From Chthoniobacterales bacterium (lineage in GTDB: Bacteria; Verrucomicrobiota; Verrucomicrobiia; Chthoniobacterales; UBA10450), in contig JACCXA010000088.1 in the NCBI GenBank assembly GCA_013697365.1, positions 1 to 8,096 on the forward strand: a stretch of DNA of 8,096 nucleotides, read 5' to 3'. Shown piece after piece: positions 1 to 6,861 of this stretch (position 1 is the stretch's first letter; every line of letters starts with the position of its first letter). The position numbers and the translations under genes are program-made. The notes beneath the pieces are model-generated. The model had not been told where the DNA came from. It saw only the letters and a program-made list of their open reading frames with translations, and searched no databases.

Positions 1-2396
1 CCGAGCATCTTTTGCTTGGTCTGATCAAGCTTGGTCAGGGCGTTGCGGTCAACGTCCTGCAAAAGATGGGCATGGACCTCGAGACGGTGCGGATGGAAGT
101 CGAAAAGCAAGTCGGCTCCGGACCGGAAACAAAGATGGTCGGGAATATTCCCTATACCCCGCGGGTGAAGAAAGTGCTCGCGCTTGCCGGCAAGGAAGCG
201 AAGGCGCTCAATCATTCCTATGTCGGCACCGAGCACATTTTGCTTGGCTTGCTGCGCGAAGGCGAAGGAGTCGCAGCGCGTGTTTTAAAGAGCCTCGAAG
301 TGGATATCGAGCGCACGCGGAATGAGATCCTAAAGGAACTCGACCCAAACTTTACGCCGCCGGAGTCCGAAAATGAAGGCAGCGGTAATGGCGAGCCTTC
401 CGGCAAAAAGGATGTGAAAACGCCGGCCTTGCGTGCCTTCGGCCGCGACCTGACCGAGCTGGCCAAGAAGGGCGAGCTCGACCCTGTCATCGGTCGTCAC
501 AATGAAATTGAGCGCGTCATCCAAGTCCTCTGTCGCCGAACAAAGAACAATCCGGTCCTGCTCGGAGAAGCAGGGGTAGGGAAAACCGCGATTGCGGAAG
601 GGCTCGCGCAGGAGATTGCCGGCGGGAGTGTGCCCGAGTTGTTGCGCGACAAGAAGGTGATCACGCTCGACCTCGCGCTCATGGTGGCTGGGACGAAATA
701 TCGCGGCCAGTTCGAAGAGCGAATCAAAGCGGTCATGGACGAGATTCGTCGCTCCAAGAATGTCATCCTCTTTATCGACGAGCTCCACACGATTGTCGGT
801 GCGGGTTCCGCGGAGGGAGCGATGGACGCGTCCAATATCATCAAGCCTGCTCTAAGCCGCGGCGAGCTGCAGTGTGTCGGGGCGACAACGCTGAACGAGT
901 ATCGCAAATACATCGAGAAAGACGCGGCGTTAGAGCGCCGCTTCCAAACCGTGAAGGTGGAGGCGCCGACAGTGGAGGAAGCAATCCTGATTCTAAAGGG
1001 ACTGCGGCCTAAATATGAAGCGCACCACAAGGCAAAGCTGACCGATGAGGCGCTGGAGCTGGCAGTCAAGCTTTCCGAGCGGTATATCACGGGCCGCTTC
1101 CTGCCGGATAAGGCGATTGATGTCATGGACGAAGCAGGATCGCGTGCGCGCATCAATTCGATGACTCGTCCGCCCGATCTAAAGGAGATCGAAAAAGAGA
1201 TCGAAGAAATTCGCATCGAGAAGGAAGCAGCGATAAAGGCGCAGGATTTCGAGAAAGCTGCGGCGCTGCGCGACAAGGAGAAGCAGACAAAGGATAAGCT
1301 GGAGGGAATTTTGACTCGGTGGCGCGAGGAGCGGGAGGAGAAAGAAGTGCTCGTCAGTGCCGACGACATGATGAACATCATCTCGAAGATGACCGGTGTC
1401 CCGCTCCAAAAGATGGAGCAAAAGGAAACCGCCAAGCTGCTCGCGATGGAGAGCGAGTTGAAGCAGCGCGTCATTGGGCAGGACGAAGCGGTCACCGCGA
1501 TCAGCAAGGCGCTGCGCCGGTCGCGAGCGGACTTGAAGGACCCGAAGCGTCCTATCGGGTCGTTTGTGTTCCTCGGACCGACCGGAGTGGGGAAAACGTT
1601 TCTTGCCCGCACGCTCGCTGAATTCATGTTCGGCGATCCCGATGCGTTGATCCAGATCGACATGTCGGAATACATGGAAAAATTTACGGCCTCCCGGCTG
1701 ATCGGTTCGCCGCCGGGATACGTCGGATACGAGGAGGGTGGTCAGCTTTCCGAAGCCGTGCGTCGTCGGCCTTATTCGGTCGTGCTTTTCGATGAAATCG
1801 AGAAGGCGCACCCGGATGTGATGCATCTTCTTCTCCAGATCCTGGAAGACGGAAAAATCACGGACTCGTTAGGCCGGAAGATCGATTTCCGGAATACGAT
1901 CATCATCATGACATCGAACGTGGGCGCCGATTTGATCAAACGCCAAACGACCATGGGTTTCGGTGCGCCGTCTGATTCGGGCGACTACGATACGATGCGG
2001 GGTAAGATCCTCGAGGAAACGAAGCGTGTCTTTAAGCCGGAGTTCCTGAACCGGCTTGATGAGATCATCGTCTTCCACACGCTCTCGAAGCCTGACTTGA
2101 TGCGCATCGTCGATCTCGAAGTGAACAAGGTGAAGGCGCGTCTCCGGATTAAAGAGATCGAAATTGTCCTGGACTCTGCTGCGCACGAATTCGTGATCGA
2201 GAAGGGTTACGACCCGACCTATGGCGCGCGTCCGATGCGTCGAGCGGTGGAGCGTTACCTGGAGGACCCGCTTGCGGAGGAGTTGCTTAAGGGTGCGGTA
2301 AAGGCTGGCGATCTGGTCGAGGTGACCGTGAACGAAGGCAAGCTCATGTTCCGTGTCGCTGAACCGCAGGGAAGTGAACCGGCCAGCGCGAGCTGA
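1..2396 (+). CDS. clpC: ATP-dependent Clp protease ATP-binding subunit ClpC (5'-truncated by the window edge)
   Basis: AAA+ unfoldase that threads substrates into the ClpP peptidase in the cytoplasm. The frame is open to the left edge; the first whole codons (from base 3) read EHLLLGLIKLGQG, mid-way through the first Clp_N repeat, so about 30 residues are missing and the full protein would be near 825 residues, normal for ClpC. Numbering from the TTG codon at base 12, a second Clp_N repeat spans about 43-112. AAA-1 has Walker A GEAGVGKT (185-192) and Walker B ILFIDE (252-257). A UVR-like coiled segment lies at about 402-430, which marks ClpC rather than ClpA or ClpB. AAA-2 has Walker A GPTGVGKT (522-529), pore loop GYVGYEEG (about 569-576), Walker B VLFDE (591-595) and the sensor-2 stretch GARPMRR (738-744). 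MGF (648-650) fits the ClpP-docking loop. All key residues are present. TGA stop at 2394-2396. Identification as ClpC is very secure; the promoter is outside the window. Confidence 0.97.
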   Translation, partial: EHLLLGLIKLGQGVAVNVLQKMGMDLETVRMEVEKQVGSGPETKMVGNIPYTPRVKKVLALAGKEAKALNHSYVGTEHILLGLLREGEGVAARVLKSLEVDIERTRNEILKELDPNFTPPESENEGSGNGEPSGKKDVKTPALRAFGRDLTELAKKGELDPVIGRHNEIERVIQVLCRRTKNNPVLLGEAGVGKTAIAEGLAQEIAGGSVPELLRDKKVITLDLALMVAGTKYRGQFEERIKAVMDEIRRSKNVILFIDELHTIVGAGSAEGAMDASNIIKPALSRGELQCVGATTLNEYRKYIEKDAALERRFQTVKVEAPTVEEAILILKGLRPKYEAHHKAKLTDEALELAVKLSERYITGRFLPDKAIDVMDEAGSRARINSMTRPPDLKEIEKEIEEIRIEKEAAIKAQDFEKAAALRDKEKQTKDKLEGILTRWREEREEKEVLVSADDMMNIISKMTGVPLQKMEQKETAKLLAMESELKQRVIGQDEAVTAISKALRRSRADLKDPKRPIGSFVFLGPTGVGKTFLARTLAEFMFGDPDALIQIDMSEYMEKFTASRLIGSPPGYVGYEEGGQLSEAVRRRPYSVVLFDEIEKAHPDVMHLLLQILEDGKITDSLGRKIDFRNTIIIMTSNVGADLIKRQTTMGFGAPSDSGDYDTMRGKILEETKRVFKPEFLNRLDEIIVFHTLSKPDLMRIVDLEVNKVKARLRIKEIEIVLDSAAHEFVIEKGYDPTYGARPMRRAVERYLEDPLAEELLKGAVKAGDLVEVTVNEGKLMFRVAEPQGSEPASAS

Positions 2397-2408
2397 CGTC
2401 GCAGCGGC

Positions 2409-2446
2409 AGCCTGATTCTTCGAAATAAATGCTCGGGCGTCAGGCT
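2409..2446. terminator. Possible weak bidirectional terminator between convergent clpC and the xer gene
   Basis: AGCCTGA (2409-2415) is the exact reverse complement of TCAGGCT (2440-2446), separated by a 24-base, AT-richer loop. It fills the 43-bp gap between the clpC stop and the recombinase stop, and its right arm contains the recombinase stop codon. The loop is long and no clear T-run follows on either strand, so an intrinsic terminator is only a possibility suggested by its position. Confidence 0.25.
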
Positions 2447-3363
2447 CGTGGGTGGGCGTCGTTGTAGGCGCGCTTGAGACGCTCGACGGTGACGTGCGTG
2501 TAAATTTGCGTGGTCGAAAGACTGGCGTGGCCTAACAACGCCTGCACGCTGCGCAAGTCCGCGCCGCCATCAAGCAGGTGGGTTGCAAAGCTGTGCCGCA
2601 GTTTGTGCGGGCTGATCGTGACCGGGATGGAGGTGTGGCGCAGGTATCGTCTGAGAATGAGCCAGATGGAGCGCGGAGAGATACGCTGCCGTGCCTTGTT
2701 GATGAAAAGCGGGCCGCTGTTCACCCTGGCGGCTGCACGGTAGCGCGAGATAACTTCAAGCGCGGGAGCACCGACCGGGCAAACGCGTTCCTTGCGCCCT
2801 TTGCCCAAGACCCGCACCGACTCCGTGTAGAGGTCCGCATCTGCGACATTCAGCGACGCGAGCTCGCCCAGCCGCAGGCCGCTGCTGTAAAACATTTCCA
2901 TGATAGCCGCGTCCCGGAGCGGCATCCAAGTCGGGGCGGCGTTCTGTTTCGGCACGCGCAACGGAGCAGAAAGGAGTTCGTCGATCTGCTGCCGCGTCAA
3001 GACGAGCGGAAGTTTCTTTTCTGCTTTCGGCAGTTCCAGTTCCCGCACCGGGTCGCGAAGCAATCCTTTCCGCTCCATCAGGAAGCGATAAAAGGTGCGA
3101 AAAGCGGAGAACTGCAGGCGAATATAGGAACGCGCCTGCCGCTTCTTCATGGCATTGAAAAGGTAATCCCGGAAATCGTCGGCGACGCATTTCTTCCAAG
3201 GGATGCCGGTTTTTGCCGCCTGAAAGCCGGCCAGCGCCTGGCGGTAGGCCATTATCGTCCGGGGCGAAGCGTTGCGCTCGACTTCGAGAAAGCGCAGGAA
3301 CTCTTCCGCGAGAAAATCCCGCCGCGGCGTTGGGGGCTTTTCGGTGCTACTCGGGCTTCTCAA
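2440..3363 (-). CDS. xerC: XerC/XerD-type tyrosine recombinase
   Basis: Site-specific tyrosine recombinase, in its family role resolving chromosome dimers at dif with a partner Xer protein. The 307 residues match the usual 295-310. An N-terminal SAM-like DNA-binding domain covers about 17-101 (EEFLRFLEVERNASPRTI near its start). The catalytic domain follows with the full set of active residues: R164 in SSGLRLGEL, K188 in LGKGRKER, H253 and R256 in SPHKLRHSFATHLL, H279 in LLGHASLSTTQIY, and nucleophile Y288. The only plausible start is TTG at 3363-3361: an in-frame TGA lies one codon upstream and there is no ATG before the conserved N-terminal domain. It overlaps the end of the upstream lipoprotein gene by 17 bases and shows no clear ribosome site, so coupled translation is likely. 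No mobile-element genes surround it, favouring a housekeeping Xer over an integrase. XerC versus XerD cannot be settled from the sequence alone. Confidence 0.92.
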   Translation of the reverse strand: MRSPSSTEKPPTPRRDFLAEEFLRFLEVERNASPRTIMAYRQALAGFQAAKTGIPWKKCVADDFRDYLFNAMKKRQARSYIRLQFSAFRTFYRFLMERKGLLRDPVRELELPKAEKKLPLVLTRQQIDELLSAPLRVPKQNAAPTWMPLRDAAIMEMFYSSGLRLGELASLNVADADLYTESVRVLGKGRKERVCPVGAPALEVISRYRAAARVNSGPLFINKARQRISPRSIWLILRRYLRHTSIPVTISPHKLRHSFATHLLDGGADLRSVQALLGHASLSTTQIYTHVTVERLKRAYNDAHPRA

Positions 3364-3847
3364 TCGTCAGACGTCCGAGGGCCGCCTGGGCGCGACTGTC
3401 ATACTGGCTCTTGAAGATCGCGGGCGGGTTGGTGGAGAGGAGCTCATAATTCTTCAAGACAAACTCCGGATAGATCCCGTTGCTCGCGGGTTCGTAGACC
3501 TTGTCGCCGCTAAAGTCACCGTAGAGTTTGTATTCGTAATTGTGATCGCTCCCGAAGGTGTTCTGCGCGCGATCCGGCGCCAGCTTTTGTTTCTCGTTAA
3601 ACATGACGAGCTGAGAGCTGCTCCACGGCTGCCCGGGACGACGGACGTAACCCCAGAATTTGTACTGCACTTTGTAGTAGCGCCGGCCGATGAAGTAGTC
3701 GCCCGGAGCTTCGCTTTGAATCCGAGCCACGGTGTCGAGCCTCGCCTGTTGAATCCCCTCTGAGACGCCCGTGCTCCCGCAGCCGGAGAGGAAGAGGACC
3801 GCGAGGGTGATGGGCAGAGAAAAGAGGAGACGAAGCGGATGATTCAT
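3347..3847 (-). CDS. Predicted lipoprotein of unknown function
   Basis: I do not recognise this 166-residue protein. It begins with a lipoprotein signal: MNHPLR, a hydrophobic core (about 7-20) and a lipobox LSGC with C23 as the lipidated cysteine. Residue +2 is Gly, so by the enterobacterial Lol rule it would go to the outer membrane. The mature part is rich in aromatic and charged residues (YFIGRRYYKVQYKFWGYV at 51-68, NYEYKLYGDF at 103-112), suggesting a small beta-rich periplasmic domain. It has no repeats and no motif I can name. Start ATG is at 3847-3845; an AAAGGAG sequence (3870-3864) lies about 16 bases upstream, longer than usual spacing. Its last 17 bases overlap the start of the recombinase gene, so both are probably one transcript. 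The clear lipobox and compact gene order support a real gene; function is unknown. Confidence 0.85.
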   Translation of the reverse strand: MNHPLRLLFSLPITLAVLFLSGCGSTGVSEGIQQARLDTVARIQSEAPGDYFIGRRYYKVQYKFWGYVRRPGQPWSSSQLVMFNEKQKLAPDRAQNTFGSDHNYEYKLYGDFSGDKVYEPASNGIYPEFVLKNYELLSTNPPAIFKSQYDSRAQAALGRLTIEKPE

Positions 3848-3961
3848 GGATTGCGGAACCCTGCTCCTTTATCGCAGAGCGGCGCGCGGTGCAATCGCGC
3901 GGCCCTGCCTCGGTTCAATCTCATTTTGCGCGAGCGTTCCAACACTCCTAGGTTCGGGGCG
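3848..3961. promoter_or_regulatory. Divergent intergenic region, presumed promoters for both flanking units
   Basis: These 114 bases separate the minus-strand lipoprotein gene from the plus-strand gene cluster, so promoters for both directions should lie here. I could not find a convincing -35/-10 pair on either strand. Visible elements are an AAAGGAG ribosome-site-like sequence for the lipoprotein gene (minus strand, 3870-3864) and a short GC inverted repeat, CGCGCG at 3883-3888 with CGCGCG at 3896-3901 around a 7-base loop. The promoter assignment rests on gene orientation only. Confidence 0.35.
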
Positions 3962-4225
3962 ATGCTTGAACTCGAAGTCTATGCGGCTGGCGTGCGTGAT
4001 CTGAACAAGATTCTGGAGCTGGATCACGAGTTGGAGACCGTTCCCGGGCTGCGTTACAAGGTCGATAGCAACCACGATCTCGTGTACCTCGAGCTGGAAG
4101 AACCGACTGTTACGGTGCGTGAGATTCGCGCTACGTTTCGGAAGCTTGGTCTCGAGCCGCGTTTCGTCGGGGCAATTCCCAACGAGCTGCGCGCGCGGAC
4201 CCGAACGCAGTTACTCAGTCTGTAA
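3962..4225 (+). CDS. Small protein of unknown function, first gene of the mla-type cluster
   Basis: An 87-residue soluble protein beginning MLELEVYAAGVRDLNKILEL. I do not recognise a named family. By eye, the pattern of hydrophobic strand (LELEVYA, 2-8), helix (VRDLNKILELDHEL, 11-24), two strands (LRYKVDS, 30-36; LVYLELE, 40-46), helix (TVREIRATFRKLGL, 51-64) and final strand (PRFVGAI, 66-72) looks like the beta-alpha-beta-beta-alpha-beta arrangement of ferredoxin-like, ACT or HMA-type domains. No CxxC metal site or other catalytic motif is present. The frame is open upstream to 3839, but ATG 3962 was chosen because the coding-like, foldable sequence starts there; an AGG at 3950-3952 is a weak ribosome site. 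The 28-bp gap to the MlaE-like gene implies co-transcription, perhaps as a regulator or accessory of the transporter, which is a guess. Confidence 0.75.
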   Translation: MLELEVYAAGVRDLNKILELDHELETVPGLRYKVDSNHDLVYLELEEPTVTVREIRATFRKLGLEPRFVGAIPNELRARTRTQLLSL

Positions 4226-4253
4226 GTCAAGCGGCTGGAGCCATCGCCGCCCT

Positions 4254-5048
4254 ATGACACGACTCTTTACGGCGGTCGGTGCAGTTGTCGTTTCCTTCTT
4301 CACCCACGTCGGGGAAGTGGTCGTGCTGGCGGCCGAAACCTTCTCTTCCATCGTTATGCAGAAAATCCGCTGGCGCCTCTTCATGAATCAGATCGTGGAG
4401 ATCGGCTTGCGTTCGCAGTTGGTGGTTGTTATCACCGGCGCTTTTACCGGGGCGGTCTTCGCGGCCCAGACTTTTTTCCAGTTCAACAAACTCGGGATGG
4501 GATCGGCTGTGGGTGCCGTCGTCTCGGTCTCGATCTGTCGCGAGCTGGGGCCGGTTTTAACGGCGCTGATGGTGACGGGCCGGGTGGGCGCATCCATGTC
4601 GGCAGAGATCGGGACCATGAAAGTGACTGAGCAGATCGACGCGCTCCGCTCCCTCGCCGTCCACCCCATCGACTATCTGGTCGTGCCGCGTGCGCTCGCA
4701 ATGATGGTCTCGATGCCGTTGCTCGTGGTGGAATGCATCGGGGTCGGAATCGCGGCCGGCTATTTCGTGGCGATCGGCCTGCTGGAAGTTAACGGTACTT
4801 ACTACATGGCGAACATGGTTCGCTGGACGCAGATGCGCGACATCATCATGGGTTTATCGAAGGCGTTTTGCTTTGCGGTGCTGATCGTTTTCATCAGCTG
4901 TCACAAAGGATTAACGACCCGTGAAGGAGCGGTCGGGGTCGGCAAAGCCACCACGGAAGCGGTGGTGGATTCTTCGCTCGCTGTGCTGATCTGCAATTTT
5001 TTTCTGACCATGGCGCTCAACATCATCTTCCCGGCTGGCTATCAGTAA
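4254..5048 (+). CDS. mlaE: MlaE-family ABC transporter permease (phospholipid/organic solvent transport)
   Basis: Inner-membrane permease of an MCE-type ABC transporter that moves phospholipids between inner and outer membranes. At 264 residues it is the normal length. It has an N-terminal amphipathic or membrane helix (about 5-30), then several hydrophobic helices (about 55-72, 83-94, 147-178, 204-216, 241-258). Diagnostic MlaE/permease stretches are present: RELGPVLTALMVTGRVGAS (96-114), the coupling region MSAEIGTMKVTEQIDALRSL (115-134), and TTREGAVGVGKATTEAVV (221-238). Start ATG 4254 is preceded by GGAG at 4237-4240, 13 bases away. The frame stays open back to 4119 inside the previous gene, but that extension is arginine- and serine-rich, overlaps the small gene, and is not MlaE-like, so it was rejected. 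TAA stop at 5046-5048; the ATPase gene follows after 15 bases. Confidence 0.94.
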   Translation: MTRLFTAVGAVVVSFFTHVGEVVVLAAETFSSIVMQKIRWRLFMNQIVEIGLRSQLVVVITGAFTGAVFAAQTFFQFNKLGMGSAVGAVVSVSICRELGPVLTALMVTGRVGASMSAEIGTMKVTEQIDALRSLAVHPIDYLVVPRALAMMVSMPLLVVECIGVGIAAGYFVAIGLLEVNGTYYMANMVRWTQMRDIIMGLSKAFCFAVLIVFISCHKGLTTREGAVGVGKATTEAVVDSSLAVLICNFFLTMALNIIFPAGYQ

Positions 5049-5063
5049 CTGGGGAGCAAAGAA

Positions 5064-5867
5064 ATGACGGGTTCCAGCCGCCAAAGGCAAAGCGTCGTGC
5101 GGACCGAGCCGTCGGTGCCCAAATCCGCCATGATCGCAGTCCGCGATCTCACGAAAAGTATCGGCACGCAGGAGATTCTTCGGGGCGTGGATCTCGATGT
5201 TCTGAAAGGTGAGACGCTCGTCATTATCGGCCGGAGTGGCGGTGGCAAGAGCGTGCTCCTGAAGCACCTCGTTGGCTTGATGTTGCCGGACGCGGGCGAG
5301 ATTTGGATCGAAGGGCAGAACATCATCGGCTTAAGCGAGCGCAAGCTGGCGGAGATCCGGCGCAAGGTCGGGATCTTATTTCAAGGCGGCGCGCTCTTCG
5401 ACTCCATGACCGTGGAAGAGAACATTGCGTTTCCTTTGCGCGAGGCCGGGGAGCGCGATCCGAAGGTGATCCGCGAGCAGGTCAACGAGATGCTCGACGT
5501 GATCGAGCTCGACGGGCAGCAGGATAAGATGCCAGTCAACCTAAGCGGCGGCATGAAGAAGCGGGTCGGGCTGGCCCGCTCCATCATTCGCCGGCCGCAT
5601 TGCGTCCTCTACGATGAGCCGACCGCGGGGCTGGACCCGGTCGTTTCCGATAGCATCAACCGGCTCATCCGCCGCCTCCAGGAACGGTATCACGTCACCA
5701 GCATCGTGGTGACGCACGACATGAAGAGCGCGTTCCACATTGCCGATCACATCGCTTACCTGCACGAAGGGCGTATCTATTTCCATGGAACGCAAGCCGA
5801 TCTCGAGCGTTCCACCGATCCCCTGATCCAGGATTTCCTTCTCGGCCGATCCGAAGGGATACCCTAA
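5064..5867 (+). CDS. mlaF: MlaF-family ABC transporter ATP-binding protein
   Basis: Cytoplasmic ATPase that powers the MlaE permease. The 267 residues carry a complete ABC nucleotide-binding domain: Walker A GRSGGGKS (56-63), Q-loop in LFQGGALFDSMTV (Q107), signature LSGGMKKR (160-167), Walker B VLYDEP (181-186) with E185 as catalytic base, D-loop AGLDP (188-192) and switch histidine H218 in VTHD. FQGGALFDSMTV and LSGGMKKRVGLAR are typical of the MlaF/Ttg2A branch. The start at 5064 has a strong ribosome site, GGGGAG at 5051-5056 with 7-base spacing. This adds a 22-residue polar N-terminal extension before MIAVRDLTK, where most MlaF proteins begin; an alternative start at ATG 5130 is possible but lacks the same support. 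TAA stop at 5865-5867. The gene is intact and its pairing with the permease is unambiguous. Confidence 0.95.
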   Translation: MTGSSRQRQSVVRTEPSVPKSAMIAVRDLTKSIGTQEILRGVDLDVLKGETLVIIGRSGGGKSVLLKHLVGLMLPDAGEIWIEGQNIIGLSERKLAEIRRKVGILFQGGALFDSMTVEENIAFPLREAGERDPKVIREQVNEMLDVIELDGQQDKMPVNLSGGMKKRVGLARSIIRRPHCVLYDEPTAGLDPVVSDSINRLIRRLQERYHVTSIVVTHDMKSAFHIADHIAYLHEGRIYFHGTQADLERSTDPLIQDFLLGRSEGIP

Positions 5868-5886
5868 GCGGCCTTTCGCTGGATGG

Positions 5887-5915
5887 GGATGCGGGTAACT
5901 TCCGCCACCGCATCC
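5887..5915. repeat. Perfect 8-bp inverted repeat in the mlaF-mlaD gap
   Basis: GGATGCGG (5887-5894) is the exact reverse complement of CCGCATCC (5908-5915), separated by a 13-base loop. It sits in the 74-bp gap between the ATPase stop and the MCE protein start, the longest gap within the cluster from mlaE onwards. No T-run follows, so it does not look like an intrinsic terminator. It could be an RNA hairpin affecting mRNA stability or mlaD translation, or a copy of a dispersed palindromic repeat; neither can be decided here. Confidence 0.45.
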
Positions 5916-5941
5916 GGCGACCCACCGGGTCTGAATTTGAA

Positions 5942-6861
5942 ATGAGCGAGCGAACTAAAGGTCTGGAATTTAAAGTCGGCGCCTTTGTCATCGTCGGCCT
6001 GGGAGTGCGGCGGCACTGGTCGTGCAGTTCGGCCGCGTGAACGAAGGATTTAAGACCTACTATACGATCACGGTCCAGTTTCCGAATGCGAGCGGGCTTT
6101 TGAAAGGTTCAGATGTCCTGCTCGCAGGTGCGAAAATAGGACGCGTCTCAGGCGGCCCTCGCCTGGCCCCGGGGCGCGATGGCGTTTCTGTTCCGCTTCG
6201 GATTTTCGACTACGTCAGGGTGCCGGTGGACAGCAAATTTACGGTCGGAAGCTCCGGCCTGCTGGGCGACCGGTTTGTCGATGTGCAACCGCCGCCAGGC
6301 AAGCCAACAACCTTTCTGCATAAAGACGCCGAGATTGCTGGGACGCGCGAAACCGGGATGGATGATCTGACGCGAGAAGGCGGCCTCCTGGTGCAGGATC
6401 TCCGCGGAACGGTGCAGAATATCAACGGCACCTTTACCCGTCTGAACGAAGAAGCGCTCTCGCAAGCGAACATGGACAGCCTGAAGTCGACCCTCGATCG
6501 TTTGAACCAGACCAGTGGAACGCTCGCGGAGTCGTCGAAGAAGATCGAAGGCGTCATGGAGAAAGCGGATGCGACGATGGCTTCCTCAAAAAAAGCCGCG
6601 GACGACGTGCAACTGGCGATCGCGGATGCGCGGAAGACCTTGGCCGCCGCGACCGACCTGATTCGCGATGCGAAAAATGGCGATGGCCTGCTCCCGACGC
6701 TCCTGAGCAATCAGGACATTGCAAAGGATCTGCAGGCTTTGATCGGAAACCTGCGTAGCCACGGCGTTCTCTTTTATCGCGATAGCGCGGGCAAGGCGGA
6801 ACGCGCAGCGCAGGCGCGCGAACAGGAAGCGCCCACCCGCCGCACGAGAGGGCGGCGCTAG
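5942..6861 (+). CDS. mlaD: MlaD-family MCE domain protein, interrupted by an apparent one-base frameshift
   Basis: Periplasmic substrate-binding MCE protein anchored in the inner membrane, expected to form a ring on the MlaEF complex. From ATG 5942 the reading MSERTKGLEFKVGAFVIVGLGV is a classic MlaD N-terminus and first half of its single membrane helix. After about base 6006 that frame degenerates and stops at TGA 6038-6040, while the next frame continues seamlessly with AALVVQFGRVNEGF. Restoring one base near 6007 gives a normal protein of about 306 residues. The MCE domain follows (NASGLLKGSDVLLAGAKIGRV, then GSSGLLGDRFVDVQ), then a long helical, Ala/Lys/Ser/Thr-rich region (about bases 6360-6780) and a basic tail. 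The intact downstream frame alone could start at GTG 6022 (279 residues) but would lack the anchor. TAG stop 6859-6861 abuts the next ATG. A sequencing error, a true mutation or recoding are all possible. Confidence 0.85.

Noticed and set aside
497..1675. 392-residue open frame on the minus strand opposite clpC
   Set aside because: It lies fully inside the strongly conserved clpC coding sequence; the translation is Ser/Arg-rich with no domain, as expected for a mirror frame of a GC-rich gene.
2440..3363. Recombinase as an integrase marking a genomic island or phage
   Set aside because: No tRNA, attachment repeat, phage or transposition genes are nearby, and its size and motifs match housekeeping Xer proteins.
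2578..3414. 278-residue plus-strand open frame opposite the recombinase gene
   Set aside because: The opposite strand encodes a recombinase with every catalytic residue; this frame has no recognisable motif and low-complexity basic composition.
3839..3961. 42-residue upstream extension of the small protein
   Set aside because: The extension is basic, lacks the regular strand/helix pattern and would run over the divergent regulatory region and into the lipoprotein gene start.
4119..4253. N-terminal extension of MlaE from an ATG inside the small upstream gene
   Set aside because: The extra 45 residues are Arg/Ser-rich, overlap another likely gene and do not resemble MlaE; ATG 4254 gives the family's usual length.
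5965..6040. Programmed -1 frameshift signal in mlaD
   Set aside because: No canonical slippery heptamer in the two-frame overlap and no known precedent in MlaD that I can name; a single missing base explains the data more simply.
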